Assembly (NCBI RefSeq): GCF_028867965.1
Contig: NZ_JAPQNT010000014.1
Span: forward strand, 1 to 64,000
Direction of reading: 5' to 3'
Length of the DNA: 64,000 bases
From: Flavobacterium sp. SUN046
GTDB lineage: Bacteria; Bacteroidota; Bacteroidia; Flavobacteriales; Flavobacteriaceae
Shown: positions 8,253 through 17,368 of the stretch, in pieces
Layout of the letters: each line of letters opens with the position of its first letter
Numbering within the stretch: the stretch's first letter is position 1
Made by a program: the position numbers and the translations under genes
Notes under the pieces: generated by a model
What the model saw: the letters and a program-made list of their open reading frames with translations, nothing else
Database searches by the model: none
Told to the model about the DNA's origin: nothing

Positions 8253-10652
8253 ATGATTATAAATACCGAACTCGAATATAAAGGCGATTTATTCCCATCG
8301 AAAATAATTTCTTACGAGCAACAAGTTGATTCGATAGATTTTCTCACCGACAATAATGTAATCATGCGAGTAACTGTACTTCGTGACAGTATGATTCGTT
8401 TTAGATTTACAGCCAAAGGTTATTTTAGCAATGATTTTTCATATGCTATTGACAAATCTCAATCACATGGCTACAATCTTTTGGAAGTTACCGATGAAAA
8501 AGATCATTATCGAATTAAAACGGCTAAAGTTTATGTTGTAGTTCAAAAACACGATCTTAGAGTTGGGATTTATGACTTAAATAACGAACCAATTCTAGAG
8601 GACGAAATAGGTTTTCATTGGGAAGAATGCTACGAATTTGGTGGTAACATCGTAAAAATGAGCAAAACTTCTCGTGATGGAGAAAGTTTTTACGGATTGG
8701 GCGATAAAGCTTCTCATTTGAACTTAAAAGGAAGACGATTTGAGAATTGGGCAACTGATCAATATGCTTTTCAAAAAGACCAAGAGCCTTTGTACAAAGT
8801 GGTTCCGTTTTACATTGGATTGCACAGTAACAAAGCTTACGGAATTTTCTTTGACAATACATTCCGTTCCTATTTTGATTTTTCAAATGAGCGAAAAGGC
8901 GTGACTAGTTTTTGGGCAGATGGTGGAGAAATGAATTATTATTTTATCTACGGTCCAAAAATGCAAGATGTAGTTACAACTTACACGCATCTTACAGGAA
9001 AACCAGAATTACCGCCACTTTGGACATTAGGTTATCAACAATGCAAATGGAGTTATTTTCCAGAAAGTAAAGTAAAAGAAATTACAGGAAAATTTAGAGA
9101 ACTTCAAATTCCGTGTGATGCTATTTATTTGGATATCGATTATATGGAAGGTTTCCGTTGTTTCACTTGGAGCAAAGAATATTTTCCAGATCCAAAACGA
9201 ATGGTTGCCGAATTAGCCAAAGACGGATTCAAAACGGTCGTGATTATTGATCCAGGAATTAAAATTGATAAAGATTATTCGGTTTATACAGAAGCTTTAG
9301 AAAAAGATTATTTCTGCAAACGTGCCGATGGACCTTATATGAAAGGAAAAGTTTGGCCAGGCGATTGTAATTTTCCAGATTATACCAACCCAGAAGTACG
9401 CGAATGGTGGGCTGGATTATTTAAAGAATTAGTTGCTGATATAGGAGTTAAAGGCGTTTGGAATGATATGAACGAACCAGCAGTAATGGAAGTTCCAACC
9501 AAAACTTTTCCGCTTGACGTTCGCCACAATTATGATGGAAACAATTGCAGTCATAGAAAAGCACATAACGTTTATGGAACTCAAATGGCGCGAGCGACTT
9601 ATGAAGGTGTAAAACGATTTGCTTATCCAAAACGACCATTTGTAATTACGCGTTCGGCTTATTCTGGTGCACAACGCTATACTTCTTCTTGGACAGGCGA
9701 TAACGTAGCAACATGGGAACATTTATGGATTGCTAATATCCAAATGCAACGCATGTCAATTTCAGGAATGGGTTTCACTGGTTCTGATATTGGTGGATTT
9801 GCAGAACAACCATCAGCAGAATTATATGCACGTTGGATTCAATTGGGTGTTTTTCATCCATTTTGTAGAACACACTCATCTGGACATCATGGCGAACAAG
9901 AGCCATGGAGTTTTGGCGAAGAAGTCATTGATATTACTCGAAAATTTGTCGAAATAAGATACCAATTATTACCCTATTTATATACTATGTTTTGGGAATA
10001 TATCAACGATGGTGTTCCAATGTTGAAACCGTTAGTATATTTTGATCAAGAAGATTTACAAACACATTATAGAACAGACGAATTTTTATTCGGAAATCAA
10101 ATTTTGGTCTGCCCAATATTAGAGCCAAATGCATTAGGACGAAGAATGTATTTGCCACAAGGAAACTGGTACAATTTCTGGACCGAAGAAGTTTCTAAAG
10201 GAAAAAGAGAACTTTGGGTTGCAACCGATTTTGATCAAATTCCGATTTTTATAAAAGAAGGCGCTATTATTCCGAAATATCCAATTCAGCAATATGTTGG
10301 TCAAATTGAAGCACCTGATTTAACTTTAGACGTTTATTTTAAACTCGGAAAAGAAAAATCATATGTTTATGAAGATGCTCAAGACGGGTATGATTACAAT
10401 AAAGGCAGATACAGTTATAAAACTTTTAGTTTAAACGGAAAAGAAAACGAACTTTTTATAACCCAACATAAAGAAGGAACATTTGAAACACAATATCAAA
10501 CTATTAAAATTAATTTGAAAGGTTTACCATTCAAAATAAAAGGAATTGAAATTGATAATGAAGAAATAATTTTTGATAAGGAATTATTAGAAATGGAAAA
10601 TGGCTTAATAGTTGATAAAGATTTTACAGAACTGCACTTTATTGGTGTTTAA
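8253..10652 (+). CDS. GH31 family alpha-glucosidase
   Basis: A 799-residue glycoside hydrolase family 31 enzyme. The N-terminal beta-sandwich (about 1-240) precedes a barrel with nucleophile D405 in GVWNDMNEPA and acid/base D483 in SSWTGDNVATW. These are followed by GFTGSDIGGF and the FCRTHS motif typical of the family, then C-terminal beta domains. There is no signal peptide, so it should cleave alpha-linked glucose from maltose or maltooligosaccharides in the cytoplasm. It sits at the end of the GlgE cluster, which suggests it releases glucose from glucans made or broken down by its neighbours. Alpha-xylosidase activity cannot be excluded from sequence alone. Confidence 0.9.
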   Translation: MIINTELEYKGDLFPSKIISYEQQVDSIDFLTDNNVIMRVTVLRDSMIRFRFTAKGYFSNDFSYAIDKSQSHGYNLLEVTDEKDHYRIKTAKVYVVVQKHDLRVGIYDLNNEPILEDEIGFHWEECYEFGGNIVKMSKTSRDGESFYGLGDKASHLNLKGRRFENWATDQYAFQKDQEPLYKVVPFYIGLHSNKAYGIFFDNTFRSYFDFSNERKGVTSFWADGGEMNYYFIYGPKMQDVVTTYTHLTGKPELPPLWTLGYQQCKWSYFPESKVKEITGKFRELQIPCDAIYLDIDYMEGFRCFTWSKEYFPDPKRMVAELAKDGFKTVVIIDPGIKIDKDYSVYTEALEKDYFCKRADGPYMKGKVWPGDCNFPDYTNPEVREWWAGLFKELVADIGVKGVWNDMNEPAVMEVPTKTFPLDVRHNYDGNNCSHRKAHNVYGTQMARATYEGVKRFAYPKRPFVITRSAYSGAQRYTSSWTGDNVATWEHLWIANIQMQRMSISGMGFTGSDIGGFAEQPSAELYARWIQLGVFHPFCRTHSSGHHGEQEPWSFGEEVIDITRKFVEIRYQLLPYLYTMFWEYINDGVPMLKPLVYFDQEDLQTHYRTDEFLFGNQILVCPILEPNALGRRMYLPQGNWYNFWTEEVSKGKRELWVATDFDQIPIFIKEGAIIPKYPIQQYVGQIEAPDLTLDVYFKLGKEKSYVYEDAQDGYDYNKGRYSYKTFSLNGKENELFITQHKEGTFETQYQTIKINLKGLPFKIKGIEIDNEEIIFDKELLEMENGLIVDKDFTELHFIGV

Positions 10653-10658
10653 TTGTTG

Positions 10659-10666
10659 TAAATTTG
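10659..10666 (+). promoter_or_regulatory. Bacteroidota -7 promoter box
   Basis: TAAATTTG lies 18 bases before the ATG of the M48 protease gene. An alternative TTG start codon at 10664 would fall inside this box, which is one reason to prefer the ATG at 10685. Confidence 0.5.
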
Positions 10667-10684
10667 AATCAAATAATTAAGATT

Positions 10685-11503
10685 ATGAGTTATAAAAAAT
10701 ATTCAATTGGATTTTTAGTAGTAGCATTAGCCATTTCATGTGCCAAAAACCCTTTTACAGGGAAAAACACTTTGGCTTTAGTATCTAACAGTGAAATATT
10801 GCCGTCTGCATTTCAGCAATATAACCAATTTTTAACTGAAAATAAGGTTATAACTGGAACTCCAGACGCAAAAAAAGTTGAAAATGTTGCTACAAAAATT
10901 AGAGTGGCTGCCGAACGTTGGTTAAATGCTAATGGTCAAGCAGGCTATTTAGCAGATTATCAATGGGAATATAAACTTGTGGAAAGTAAAGAAGTTAATG
11001 CTTGGTGTATGCCCGGCGGAAAAATTGTAGTTTATTCGGGTATTTTACCAATAACTAAAGATGATGCTGGTTTAGCAACTGTTTTAGGTCATGAAGTCTC
11101 TCACGCGCTAGCAAATCATGGTCAACAACGTATGAGTGCTGGTTTATTACAGCAATTAGGCGCCGCTGGAGTAGGTGTTGCCGTAGGAACTAAAAGTCAA
11201 GAAACACAGCAAATGGCGATGACGGCTTATGGATTAACAACACAATATGGCGGTATGTTACCTTTTAGCAGAAATCACGAAAGTGAAGCTGATAGAATAG
11301 GATTAACTTTAATGGCAATTGCAGGTTACAACCCTGATCAAGCTGTTACTTTTTGGGAAAGAATGTCTGCTAATTCTGCTGGTCAAGCACCGCCTGAATT
11401 CATGAGCACGCATCCATCTGATGCAACAAGAATTGCTCAAATTAAAGAATTAATTCCAGCTGCTAAAGCTGAAGCGGCAAAATTCGGAGTAATTTTTAAA
11501 TAA
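10685..11503 (+). CDS. M48 family metalloprotease lipoprotein
   Basis: A 272-residue zinc protease related to the LoiP/BepA group. The N-terminus is a lipoprotein signal ending in AIS-C19, so it is anchored in the envelope. The zinc motif is H136-E-V-S-H140, and the third ligand is E201 in HESEADRIG. Both are in family spacing. The ATG at 10685 gives a normal signal peptide; the upstream in-frame TTG overlaps a promoter box. The likely role is quality control of outer-membrane or periplasmic proteins. It is followed by a strong hairpin at 11534. Confidence 0.88.
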   Translation: MSYKKYSIGFLVVALAISCAKNPFTGKNTLALVSNSEILPSAFQQYNQFLTENKVITGTPDAKKVENVATKIRVAAERWLNANGQAGYLADYQWEYKLVESKEVNAWCMPGGKIVVYSGILPITKDDAGLATVLGHEVSHALANHGQQRMSAGLLQQLGAAGVGVAVGTKSQETQQMAMTAYGLTTQYGGMLPFSRNHESEADRIGLTLMAIAGYNPDQAVTFWERMSANSAGQAPPEFMSTHPSDATRIAQIKELIPAAKAEAAKFGVIFK

Positions 11504-11525
11504 CATTAGCTTTACAAAAAAAGAC

Positions 11526-11533
11526 TATATTTG
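11526..11533 (+). promoter_or_regulatory. Bacteroidota -7 promoter box
   Basis: TATATTTG exactly fits TAnnTTTG. It lies 53 bases before the MFS carrier ATG and is immediately followed by the hairpin at 11534-11559, so a transcript starting here would begin within that stem. Confidence 0.45.
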
Positions 11534-11565
11534 AAGCTGTCAAAATTATTTGACAGCTTTTATTT
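11534..11565 (+). terminator. Perfect 11-bp hairpin, terminator or 5'-leader stem
   Basis: AAGCTGTCAAA pairs perfectly with TTTGACAGCTT around the loop ATTA and is followed by a T-rich run. Position and tail fit a terminator of the M48 protease gene, but it also directly abuts a promoter box for the next gene. Confidence 0.75.
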
Positions 11566-11585
11566 TTAATAAAAATTTGATAATT

Positions 11586-12890
11586 ATGCCAAACTTACCT
11601 AAAGGTCATCCAAAATTACTTAACGCTTGGGCGTTTTATGATTGGGCTAATTCTGTTTATAGTTTAGTAATAGCTTCGGCTGTTTTTCCTATTTTTTATG
11701 AAATGATTTTCAAAGAAAGCGGAAAAAATTATGTGTTATTTCTCGGAATGAAATGTAAAGATACAGCTATGATAAGCTTTGTAACTGCTTTTGCATTTTT
11801 AATAGTGGCAATTTGTTCTCCAATTTTATCTGGAATATCTGATTATTTAGGAAATAAAAAAGCATTTATGCGATTTTTTTGTTACTTAGGCGGAATCTCT
11901 TGTATCTGCTTGTATTGGTTTGATGTTGATAATTTATTTCTTAGTTACACAGCTTATTTCTTTGGATTAATCGGATTTTGGTCGAGCTTAGTATTTTACA
12001 ATTCCTATCTTCCAGATATTGCTTTTCCAGAACAACAAGATAGAGTAAGCGCTAAAGGTTTTTCATTAGGATATATTGGTAGCACACTTTTATTGATAGT
12101 AAATTTAGCAATGGTAATGTTTCCGCATACTTTTGGAATTGAAACCGCCAAATCGGCAATGAAAATATCCTTTGTAATGGTTGGAGTTTGGTGGATAGGA
12201 TTTAGCCATGTTACCTATTATTATTTGCCAAAAGGAAACAAAAATAATGTTCCACTAACAAAAGATTTTATTTTTAAAGGATTTCATGAATTAAAATTTG
12301 TTTGGAAACAATTACAACAAAATTTAGCCTTAAAAAGATATTTATATAGTTATTTTGTTTTTATCATGGCAGTTCAAACAGTGATGTTAGTCGCAACTTA
12401 TTTTGGAGCTACCGAAATTGATTGGGATACACAAGATAAAACAATGGGATTGATTATTAGTATTTTAGCCATTCAATTAGTAGCTGTTGTTGGTGCGATT
12501 GTAACATCTAGAGTTTCAGAAAAGTTTGGAAACATTAATACATTAATTGTTTTAAATGCAATTTGGGCTGTTTTATGCGGATTTGCATTTTTCGTTCACA
12601 CACCAAATGAATTTTATGCAACAGCAGGATTTGTTGGTTTAGTTATGGGCGGAATTCAATCTATTGCACGCTCAACGTATTCAAAACTTTTACCAGAAAC
12701 AAATGATACTGCATCATTTTTTAGTTTTTATGATGTAACCGAAAAAGTTGGAATTGTAATTGGAATGACAATTTATGGAACAATTGATGTAATTACAGGC
12801 TCTATGAGAAATGCAATTGTTTTTTTAGGAGTTTTCTTTTTGATAGGATTGGTTTTATTAACAAGAGTTCCAAAAAATAATATCAGATAA
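11586..12890 (+). CDS. MFS transporter, UMF1 (Atg22-like) family
   Basis: A 434-residue polytopic inner-membrane protein with about 12 hydrophobic segments. The opening KLLNAWAFYDWANSVYSLVI matches the UMF1/Atg22-like branch of the major facilitator superfamily (the family has FYDWANSAY at this place), as does the conserved GGIQSIARSTYSKLLPE block near the C-terminus. The substrate is unknown; eukaryotic Atg22 exports amino acids from the vacuole. The ATG at 11586 is chosen over an upstream TTG at 11550 because homologues begin near MPNLPKG and the longer form would start inside the terminator hairpin. Confidence 0.85.
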   Translation: MPNLPKGHPKLLNAWAFYDWANSVYSLVIASAVFPIFYEMIFKESGKNYVLFLGMKCKDTAMISFVTAFAFLIVAICSPILSGISDYLGNKKAFMRFFCYLGGISCICLYWFDVDNLFLSYTAYFFGLIGFWSSLVFYNSYLPDIAFPEQQDRVSAKGFSLGYIGSTLLLIVNLAMVMFPHTFGIETAKSAMKISFVMVGVWWIGFSHVTYYYLPKGNKNNVPLTKDFIFKGFHELKFVWKQLQQNLALKRYLYSYFVFIMAVQTVMLVATYFGATEIDWDTQDKTMGLIISILAIQLVAVVGAIVTSRVSEKFGNINTLIVLNAIWAVLCGFAFFVHTPNEFYATAGFVGLVMGGIQSIARSTYSKLLPETNDTASFFSFYDVTEKVGIVIGMTIYGTIDVITGSMRNAIVFLGVFFLIGLVLLTRVPKNNIR

Positions 12891-12902
12891 ATAAAAAATA
12901 AT

Positions 12903-12910
12903 TATATTTG
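12903..12910 (+). promoter_or_regulatory. Bacteroidota -7 promoter box
   Basis: TATATTTG lies 17 bases before the ATG of the small lipoprotein gene at 12928. No convincing -33 element was found upstream. Confidence 0.45.
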
Positions 12911-12927
12911 AACAAATATTTATACTA

Positions 12928-13527
12928 ATGAAAAATATAAAATTTTCTCTTTTACTACTTTTAGCTTCAGTTTTTTTTATATCCTGTGAAAATGAGCCAT
13001 TAGATCCAGTTTTAACAGCTCAAATTAATGCAAACACAGGAACTCCTGGAGGTTCAACTGGTGGTGGAAGTACAGGAGGCGGTATTACTCCAACAAACAT
13101 TGAAGGTACATATAAACTTACGACTTTTAATACATCTGTTCCTACTGATTTGAATGGCGATGGGGTAAATTCTACCAATCAAATGAATGAAACTGTTTGT
13201 TTTAACAATACATTTATTACCTTAAATGCTGACCATACTTTTACAGCTGATAATAAAGGTATAGATATTGATACAACAGTTACCCCAAATGTTTTGACTT
13301 GTTTTTCAGACCCTGCTACAACCGGTACTTGGGTTTTAAACGGAAATGTTTTGACTACGACTTATGTTGAATCTGGAGTGACATATACAGATAATGTTAA
13401 TGTTGTTGGAAGTACACTTCAATCAACTATACAAGCAGGTGATGTTATTGCTACGGCTACTGTAAATGGAGTTCCTACTCCAGTTACTATTATATCAGAT
13501 ATCACAATTATTTATACCAAGCAATAA
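12928..13527 (+). CDS. Lipocalin-like lipoprotein of unknown function
   Basis: A 199-residue protein with a lipoprotein signal (FIS-C20), a glycine/serine/threonine-rich linker (about 38-55) and a beta-rich domain. The domain begins IEGTYKLTTF and continues through TFTADNKG and GTWVLNGNVLTTTY, the pattern of small lipocalin-like or DUF-type envelope lipoproteins common in Flavobacteriaceae. The text LNGDGVN may bind calcium. No catalytic motif is seen. It has its own promoter box and terminator, so it is probably expressed alone. Confidence 0.7.
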   Translation: MKNIKFSLLLLLASVFFISCENEPLDPVLTAQINANTGTPGGSTGGGSTGGGITPTNIEGTYKLTTFNTSVPTDLNGDGVNSTNQMNETVCFNNTFITLNADHTFTADNKGIDIDTTVTPNVLTCFSDPATTGTWVLNGNVLTTTYVESGVTYTDNVNVVGSTLQSTIQAGDVIATATVNGVPTPVTIISDITIIYTKQ

Positions 13528-13547
13528 TTTTAAATAAATAATACTAG

Positions 13548-13575
13548 AATCCGTCGAAATGGCGGATTTTTTTTT
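13548..13575 (+). terminator. Rho-independent terminator
   Basis: AATCCG pairs with CGGATT around a nine-base loop, followed by a run of T. It ends the lipoprotein transcript before the lon promoter. Confidence 0.75.
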
Positions 13576-13690
13576 GTGGCATAGTCATTGTCATTTATAA
13601 AAAGTTATCGATTAAGTACAACCTACTTAATTTTTAACTCAATTTAGATGCTATACATCGATTTTAATTTAGTTAGAGTAATGCAAGTGT

Positions 13691-13698
13691 TATATTTG
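13691..13698 (+). promoter_or_regulatory. Bacteroidota -7 promoter box for lon
   Basis: TATATTTG is placed 48 bases before the lon ATG. A TTTAG about 19 bases upstream could serve as a weak -33 element. No CIRCE or other heat-shock operator was recognised in the 218-base gap. Confidence 0.5.
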
Positions 13699-13745
13699 TA
13701 TTACATTTTTATAATCCATAATGTCATATTGACTTAATATATACT

Positions 13746-16199
13746 ATGTCAAATCAAAAAATAATAACTTTTGACAGTTTGTCACTACAAGAATTTGATT
13801 CTGAAGCCGAATTAATTCCACTTTTAACACCCGAAGACGAAGAAGAAATGGCTAATGAAGAATTGCCTTCTTCGCTACCAATTCTACCTTTAAGAAACAC
13901 TGTTTTATTTCCTGGTGTTGTAATTCCTATAACTGCCGGCAGAGATAAATCTATAAAACTAATTAACGAAGCCAATGCGGGTAATAAAATTATTGGTGTT
14001 GTTGCGCAGCGTAATGAGGAAGACGAAGATCCATCACCAAATGAAATTAATCAAATTGGTACGGTTGCCAGAATTTTAAGAGTTTTAAAAATGCCTGACG
14101 GAAATATTACTGTAATTCTTCAAGGTAAAAAACGCTTTGAAATTGATGAAGTAATTTCTGAAACACCATATATTTCTGCTAAAATTAAGGAAGTTCCAGA
14201 AAAGAGACCAGGTTCTCATGATACTGAATTTAGTGCAATTGTCGAATCGGTAAAGGAATTAGCAATTCAAATAATTAAAGAAAGTCCTAACATTCCTACC
14301 GAAGCAACTTTTGCAATAAAAAACATTGAAAGTCAGTCGTTTCTTATAAACTTTGTTTCTTCTAACATGAACCTTACTGTAGAAGAAAAGCAAAATTTAT
14401 TGATGATGAGTGTTCTTAAAGAACGAGCTCTAGAAACGTTGCGTTACATGAATGTTGAATTACAAAAATTAGAACTTAAAAACGATATTCAATCTAAAGT
14501 TCGTTTCGATTTAGATCAACAACAACGTGAATATTTCTTGCACCAACAAATGAAAACCATTCAAGAAGAATTAGGTGGCGTTTCTAACGAGCAAGAATTT
14601 GAAGAAATGCGTTCGCGATCTAAAGCTAAAAAGTGGGATGAAAAAACTAGTAAACATTTTGAAAAAGAGTTTTCTAAATTTCAACGAATGAATCCGCAAG
14701 CGCCAGATTTTGGTATTCAAAGAAACTATTTAGATTTATTTTTAGATTTGCCTTGGACTAAATTTTCTAAGGATAATTTCGATTTAAAACACGCTCAAAA
14801 AGTTTTAGACAGAGATCATTTTGGACTCGAAGACGTTAAAAAGAGAATGATAGAACATTTGGCAGTTTTGAAATTGCGAAATGATATGAAATCTCCAATT
14901 ATTTGCCTAACTGGACCTCCAGGTGTCGGAAAAACATCAATAGGAAAGTCAGTTGCAGAAGCATTAGGAAGAGAATATGTTCGAATTTCATTAGGTGGAT
15001 TAAGAGATGAAGCTGAGATTCGCGGACATAGAAAAACCTATATTGGTGCAATGCCTGGTCGAATAATCCAAAGTATTAAAAAAGCAGGAACTTCAAATCC
15101 GGTTTTTATTTTAGATGAAATTGATAAGCTTTCAGTAAGCAATCAAGGCGATCCATCATCAGCTTTATTAGAGGTTTTAGATCCAGAACAAAATAATGCT
15201 TTTTATGATAATTTCCTTGAAATGGGTTATGATTTATCTAAAGTTATGTTTATTGCTACCTCAAATACCATGTCTACCATTCAACCTGCATTGAAAGATA
15301 GGATGGAAGTAATAAAAATGTCAGGTTATACAACCGAAGAAAAAGTAGAAATAGCTAAACAACATTTGTTCCCAAAACAATTAAAAGAGCACGGATTAAC
15401 ATCCAAAGATTTAACAATTGGAAAAAAGGAATTAGAAAAAATTGTTGAAGGTTACACTCGTGAATCTGGCGTGAGAAGTTTAGAACAAAAAATAGCACAA
15501 GTCATTCGAAATGCAGCAAAATCGGTTGCGATGGAAGAAGAATATAATAAAAAAGTTACAGGAGAAGATATTGTAAAAGTTTTAGGTGCACCAAAATTAG
15601 AACGTGATAAAGCCGAAGGAAATGATGTTGCTGGTGTAGTTACTGGTTTAGCATGGACTTCTGTTGGTGGAGATATTTTATTTATTGAATCATTGATTTC
15701 TAAAGGAAAAGGCGCATTAACCTTAACTGGAAATTTAGGTGTAGTTATGAAAGAATCTGCTACAATTGCTTTAGAATATATTAAAGCCAATGCAGAACTT
15801 TTTGGATTAAATCAAGATGTTTTATCTAAATATAATATTCATTTACATGTACCAGAAGGCGCAACTCCTAAAGACGGACCAAGTGCTGGTATTGCAATGT
15901 TAACATCATTAGTTTCTTTATTAACACAACGCAAAATCAAAAAAGGTCTAGCTATGACCGGTGAGATAACTCTTAGAGGAAAAGTGTTGCCAGTTGGAGG
16001 AATTAAAGAAAAAATTCTAGCAGCAAAACGTGCAAATATTAAAGAAATCATACTTTGTCACGAAAACAAAAGCGATATTGAAGAAATAAAATCAGATTAT
16101 TTAGACGGTTTGACTTTTCATTATGTGAAAGAAATGAGTGAAGTAATTGACTTAGCATTAACGAATCAAAAGGTTAAAAACGCTAAAGTTTTAGATTAA
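13746..16199 (+). CDS. lon: ATP-dependent protease Lon (LonA)
   Basis: An 817-residue cytoplasmic AAA+ serine protease degrading misfolded and regulatory proteins. The N-terminal substrate-binding domain (LPILPLRNTVLFPG near residue 44) is followed by the AAA+ module. This has Walker A GPPGVGKTS near residue 390 and Walker B FILDEIDK. The C-terminal protease domain has the dyad S713 (KDGPSAGIAM) and K756 (VGGIKEKIL). Full length and all catalytic residues are present. It is upstream of porQ and cmk but has its own terminator. Confidence 0.97.
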   Translation: MSNQKIITFDSLSLQEFDSEAELIPLLTPEDEEEMANEELPSSLPILPLRNTVLFPGVVIPITAGRDKSIKLINEANAGNKIIGVVAQRNEEDEDPSPNEINQIGTVARILRVLKMPDGNITVILQGKKRFEIDEVISETPYISAKIKEVPEKRPGSHDTEFSAIVESVKELAIQIIKESPNIPTEATFAIKNIESQSFLINFVSSNMNLTVEEKQNLLMMSVLKERALETLRYMNVELQKLELKNDIQSKVRFDLDQQQREYFLHQQMKTIQEELGGVSNEQEFEEMRSRSKAKKWDEKTSKHFEKEFSKFQRMNPQAPDFGIQRNYLDLFLDLPWTKFSKDNFDLKHAQKVLDRDHFGLEDVKKRMIEHLAVLKLRNDMKSPIICLTGPPGVGKTSIGKSVAEALGREYVRISLGGLRDEAEIRGHRKTYIGAMPGRIIQSIKKAGTSNPVFILDEIDKLSVSNQGDPSSALLEVLDPEQNNAFYDNFLEMGYDLSKVMFIATSNTMSTIQPALKDRMEVIKMSGYTTEEKVEIAKQHLFPKQLKEHGLTSKDLTIGKKELEKIVEGYTRESGVRSLEQKIAQVIRNAAKSVAMEEEYNKKVTGEDIVKVLGAPKLERDKAEGNDVAGVVTGLAWTSVGGDILFIESLISKGKGALTLTGNLGVVMKESATIALEYIKANAELFGLNQDVLSKYNIHLHVPEGATPKDGPSAGIAMLTSLVSLLTQRKIKKGLAMTGEITLRGKVLPVGGIKEKILAAKRANIKEIILCHENKSDIEEIKSDYLDGLTFHYVKEMSEVIDLALTNQKVKNAKVLD

Positions 16200-16216
16200 T
16201 ATTGAAATTGTTATTT

Positions 16217-16256
16217 AAAAAGGCATGAGATTTCTATTCTTGTGCCTTTTTTATTT
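16217..16256 (+). terminator. Rho-independent terminator of lon
   Basis: AAAAAGGCA pairs with TGCCTTTTT around a loop of 17 bases and runs into T-rich sequence. Confidence 0.7.
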
Positions 16257-16329
16257 TTGCTTTTACCTTAACTTTAAAAATAATATCTTCGCATTTCCGT
16301 TATAAGTTATGTAAATTGCTATTTTCTGT

Positions 16330-17355
16330 ATGTTTAAAAAATTATTTATCTCATTTTTTGTGCTTTTTTGTGCTGTAAGTTACGGTCAAATAGGAGGTAA
16401 ATCAGTTTATCAATTTCTTAATCTAGTAACTTCGCCAAGACAAGCGGCTTTGGGCGGAAAAGTACTTACTATTTTTGATGACGATGTAAATCAAGCACAT
16501 TTTAATCCGGCAACAATTAATCCCGAAATGGACAATCATTTAGCCATAAATTATGGCAGTTATTTTGGAGCAGTAACCTACGGAACAGCAGCGTACGCCT
16601 ATACTTACGACCGTCATGTGCAAACCTTTCATGCCGGAGTAAATTACGTAAACTATGGAAAATTTGAAGGTTATGACGAAAACGGACAGCAAACAGCTTC
16701 ATTTACCGGAAGCGAAATTGCCTTGTCTTTTGGATATTCCTATAATGTTCCTTTTACAAGTATGTATTTTGGCGCTAACGCAAAAGTGATTTCTTCAACT
16801 TTAGAAACCTATAATTCTTTTGGAGCTGCAGCCGATTTTGGTTTTTTATTTATAGACGAACCTAATGATGTAAATTGGGCACTGGTCGTAAGAAATGTTG
16901 GTACACAACTTACAACTTATTCAGGAACACAAGAAAAATTACCATTAGAAGTTTTGATAGGTATTTCGCAAGAAGTTGAAAATGTACCTTTAAGATGGCA
17001 TTTGACTTTAGAAAATTTACAACAATGGAAAATAGGATTTTCAAACCCAAATAGAGCTGTAGGTTCAATTGATGGTTCAGCAACCGAAGAAAAAGTTGGC
17101 GCTATAAATAATGCGCTACGTCACGTTGTTATTGGTGCCGAATTGTTTCCTACTAAAGGATTTAATTTAAGATTTGGTTATAACTTTAGACGTGGCGAAG
17201 AATTACGAATTGTAGATCAACGTAATTTCTCAGGAATTTCATTAGGATTCGGATTAAAAATGGGTAAAATGAAATTCAATTATTCCTACTCAAGATATTC
17301 ACTCGCAGGAAATACAAGTCTTTTCGGACTAACAATAAATTTTGCAGATAACTAA
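16330..17355 (+). CDS. porQ: Type IX secretion system protein PorQ
   Basis: A 341-residue outer-membrane beta-barrel protein of the PorV/FadL-like fold. It has a signal peptide ending near SYGQ (residue 20), then QFLNLVTSPRQAALGG and an HFNPATIN motif characteristic of PorQ, and alternating beta strands to a C-terminal LTINF. In Porphyromonas, PorQ works with PorU, PorV and PorZ in the attachment complex that cleaves sorting domains from T9SS cargo and links them to the surface. A matching cargo protein is encoded at 19546-22830. The cytidylate kinase gene follows directly, a neighbour pair I recall from other Bacteroidota. Confidence 0.88.
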   Translation: MFKKLFISFFVLFCAVSYGQIGGKSVYQFLNLVTSPRQAALGGKVLTIFDDDVNQAHFNPATINPEMDNHLAINYGSYFGAVTYGTAAYAYTYDRHVQTFHAGVNYVNYGKFEGYDENGQQTASFTGSEIALSFGYSYNVPFTSMYFGANAKVISSTLETYNSFGAAADFGFLFIDEPNDVNWALVVRNVGTQLTTYSGTQEKLPLEVLIGISQEVENVPLRWHLTLENLQQWKIGFSNPNRAVGSIDGSATEEKVGAINNALRHVVIGAELFPTKGFNLRFGYNFRRGEELRIVDQRNFSGISLGFGLKMGKMKFNYSYSRYSLAGNTSLFGLTINFADN

Positions 17356-17368
17356 TAAAAATACAATT

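Noticed and set aside
9429..9722. Antisense reading frames within the GH31 gene
   Set aside because: They run opposite a clearly conserved enzyme, have Cys/His-rich shadow composition, and show no start context.
17342..17368. Upstream TTG start for cytidylate kinase
   Set aside because: It lies in the porQ coding end and adds residues not typical of Cmk; the TTG at 17369 fits the family N-terminus better, though neither is proven.
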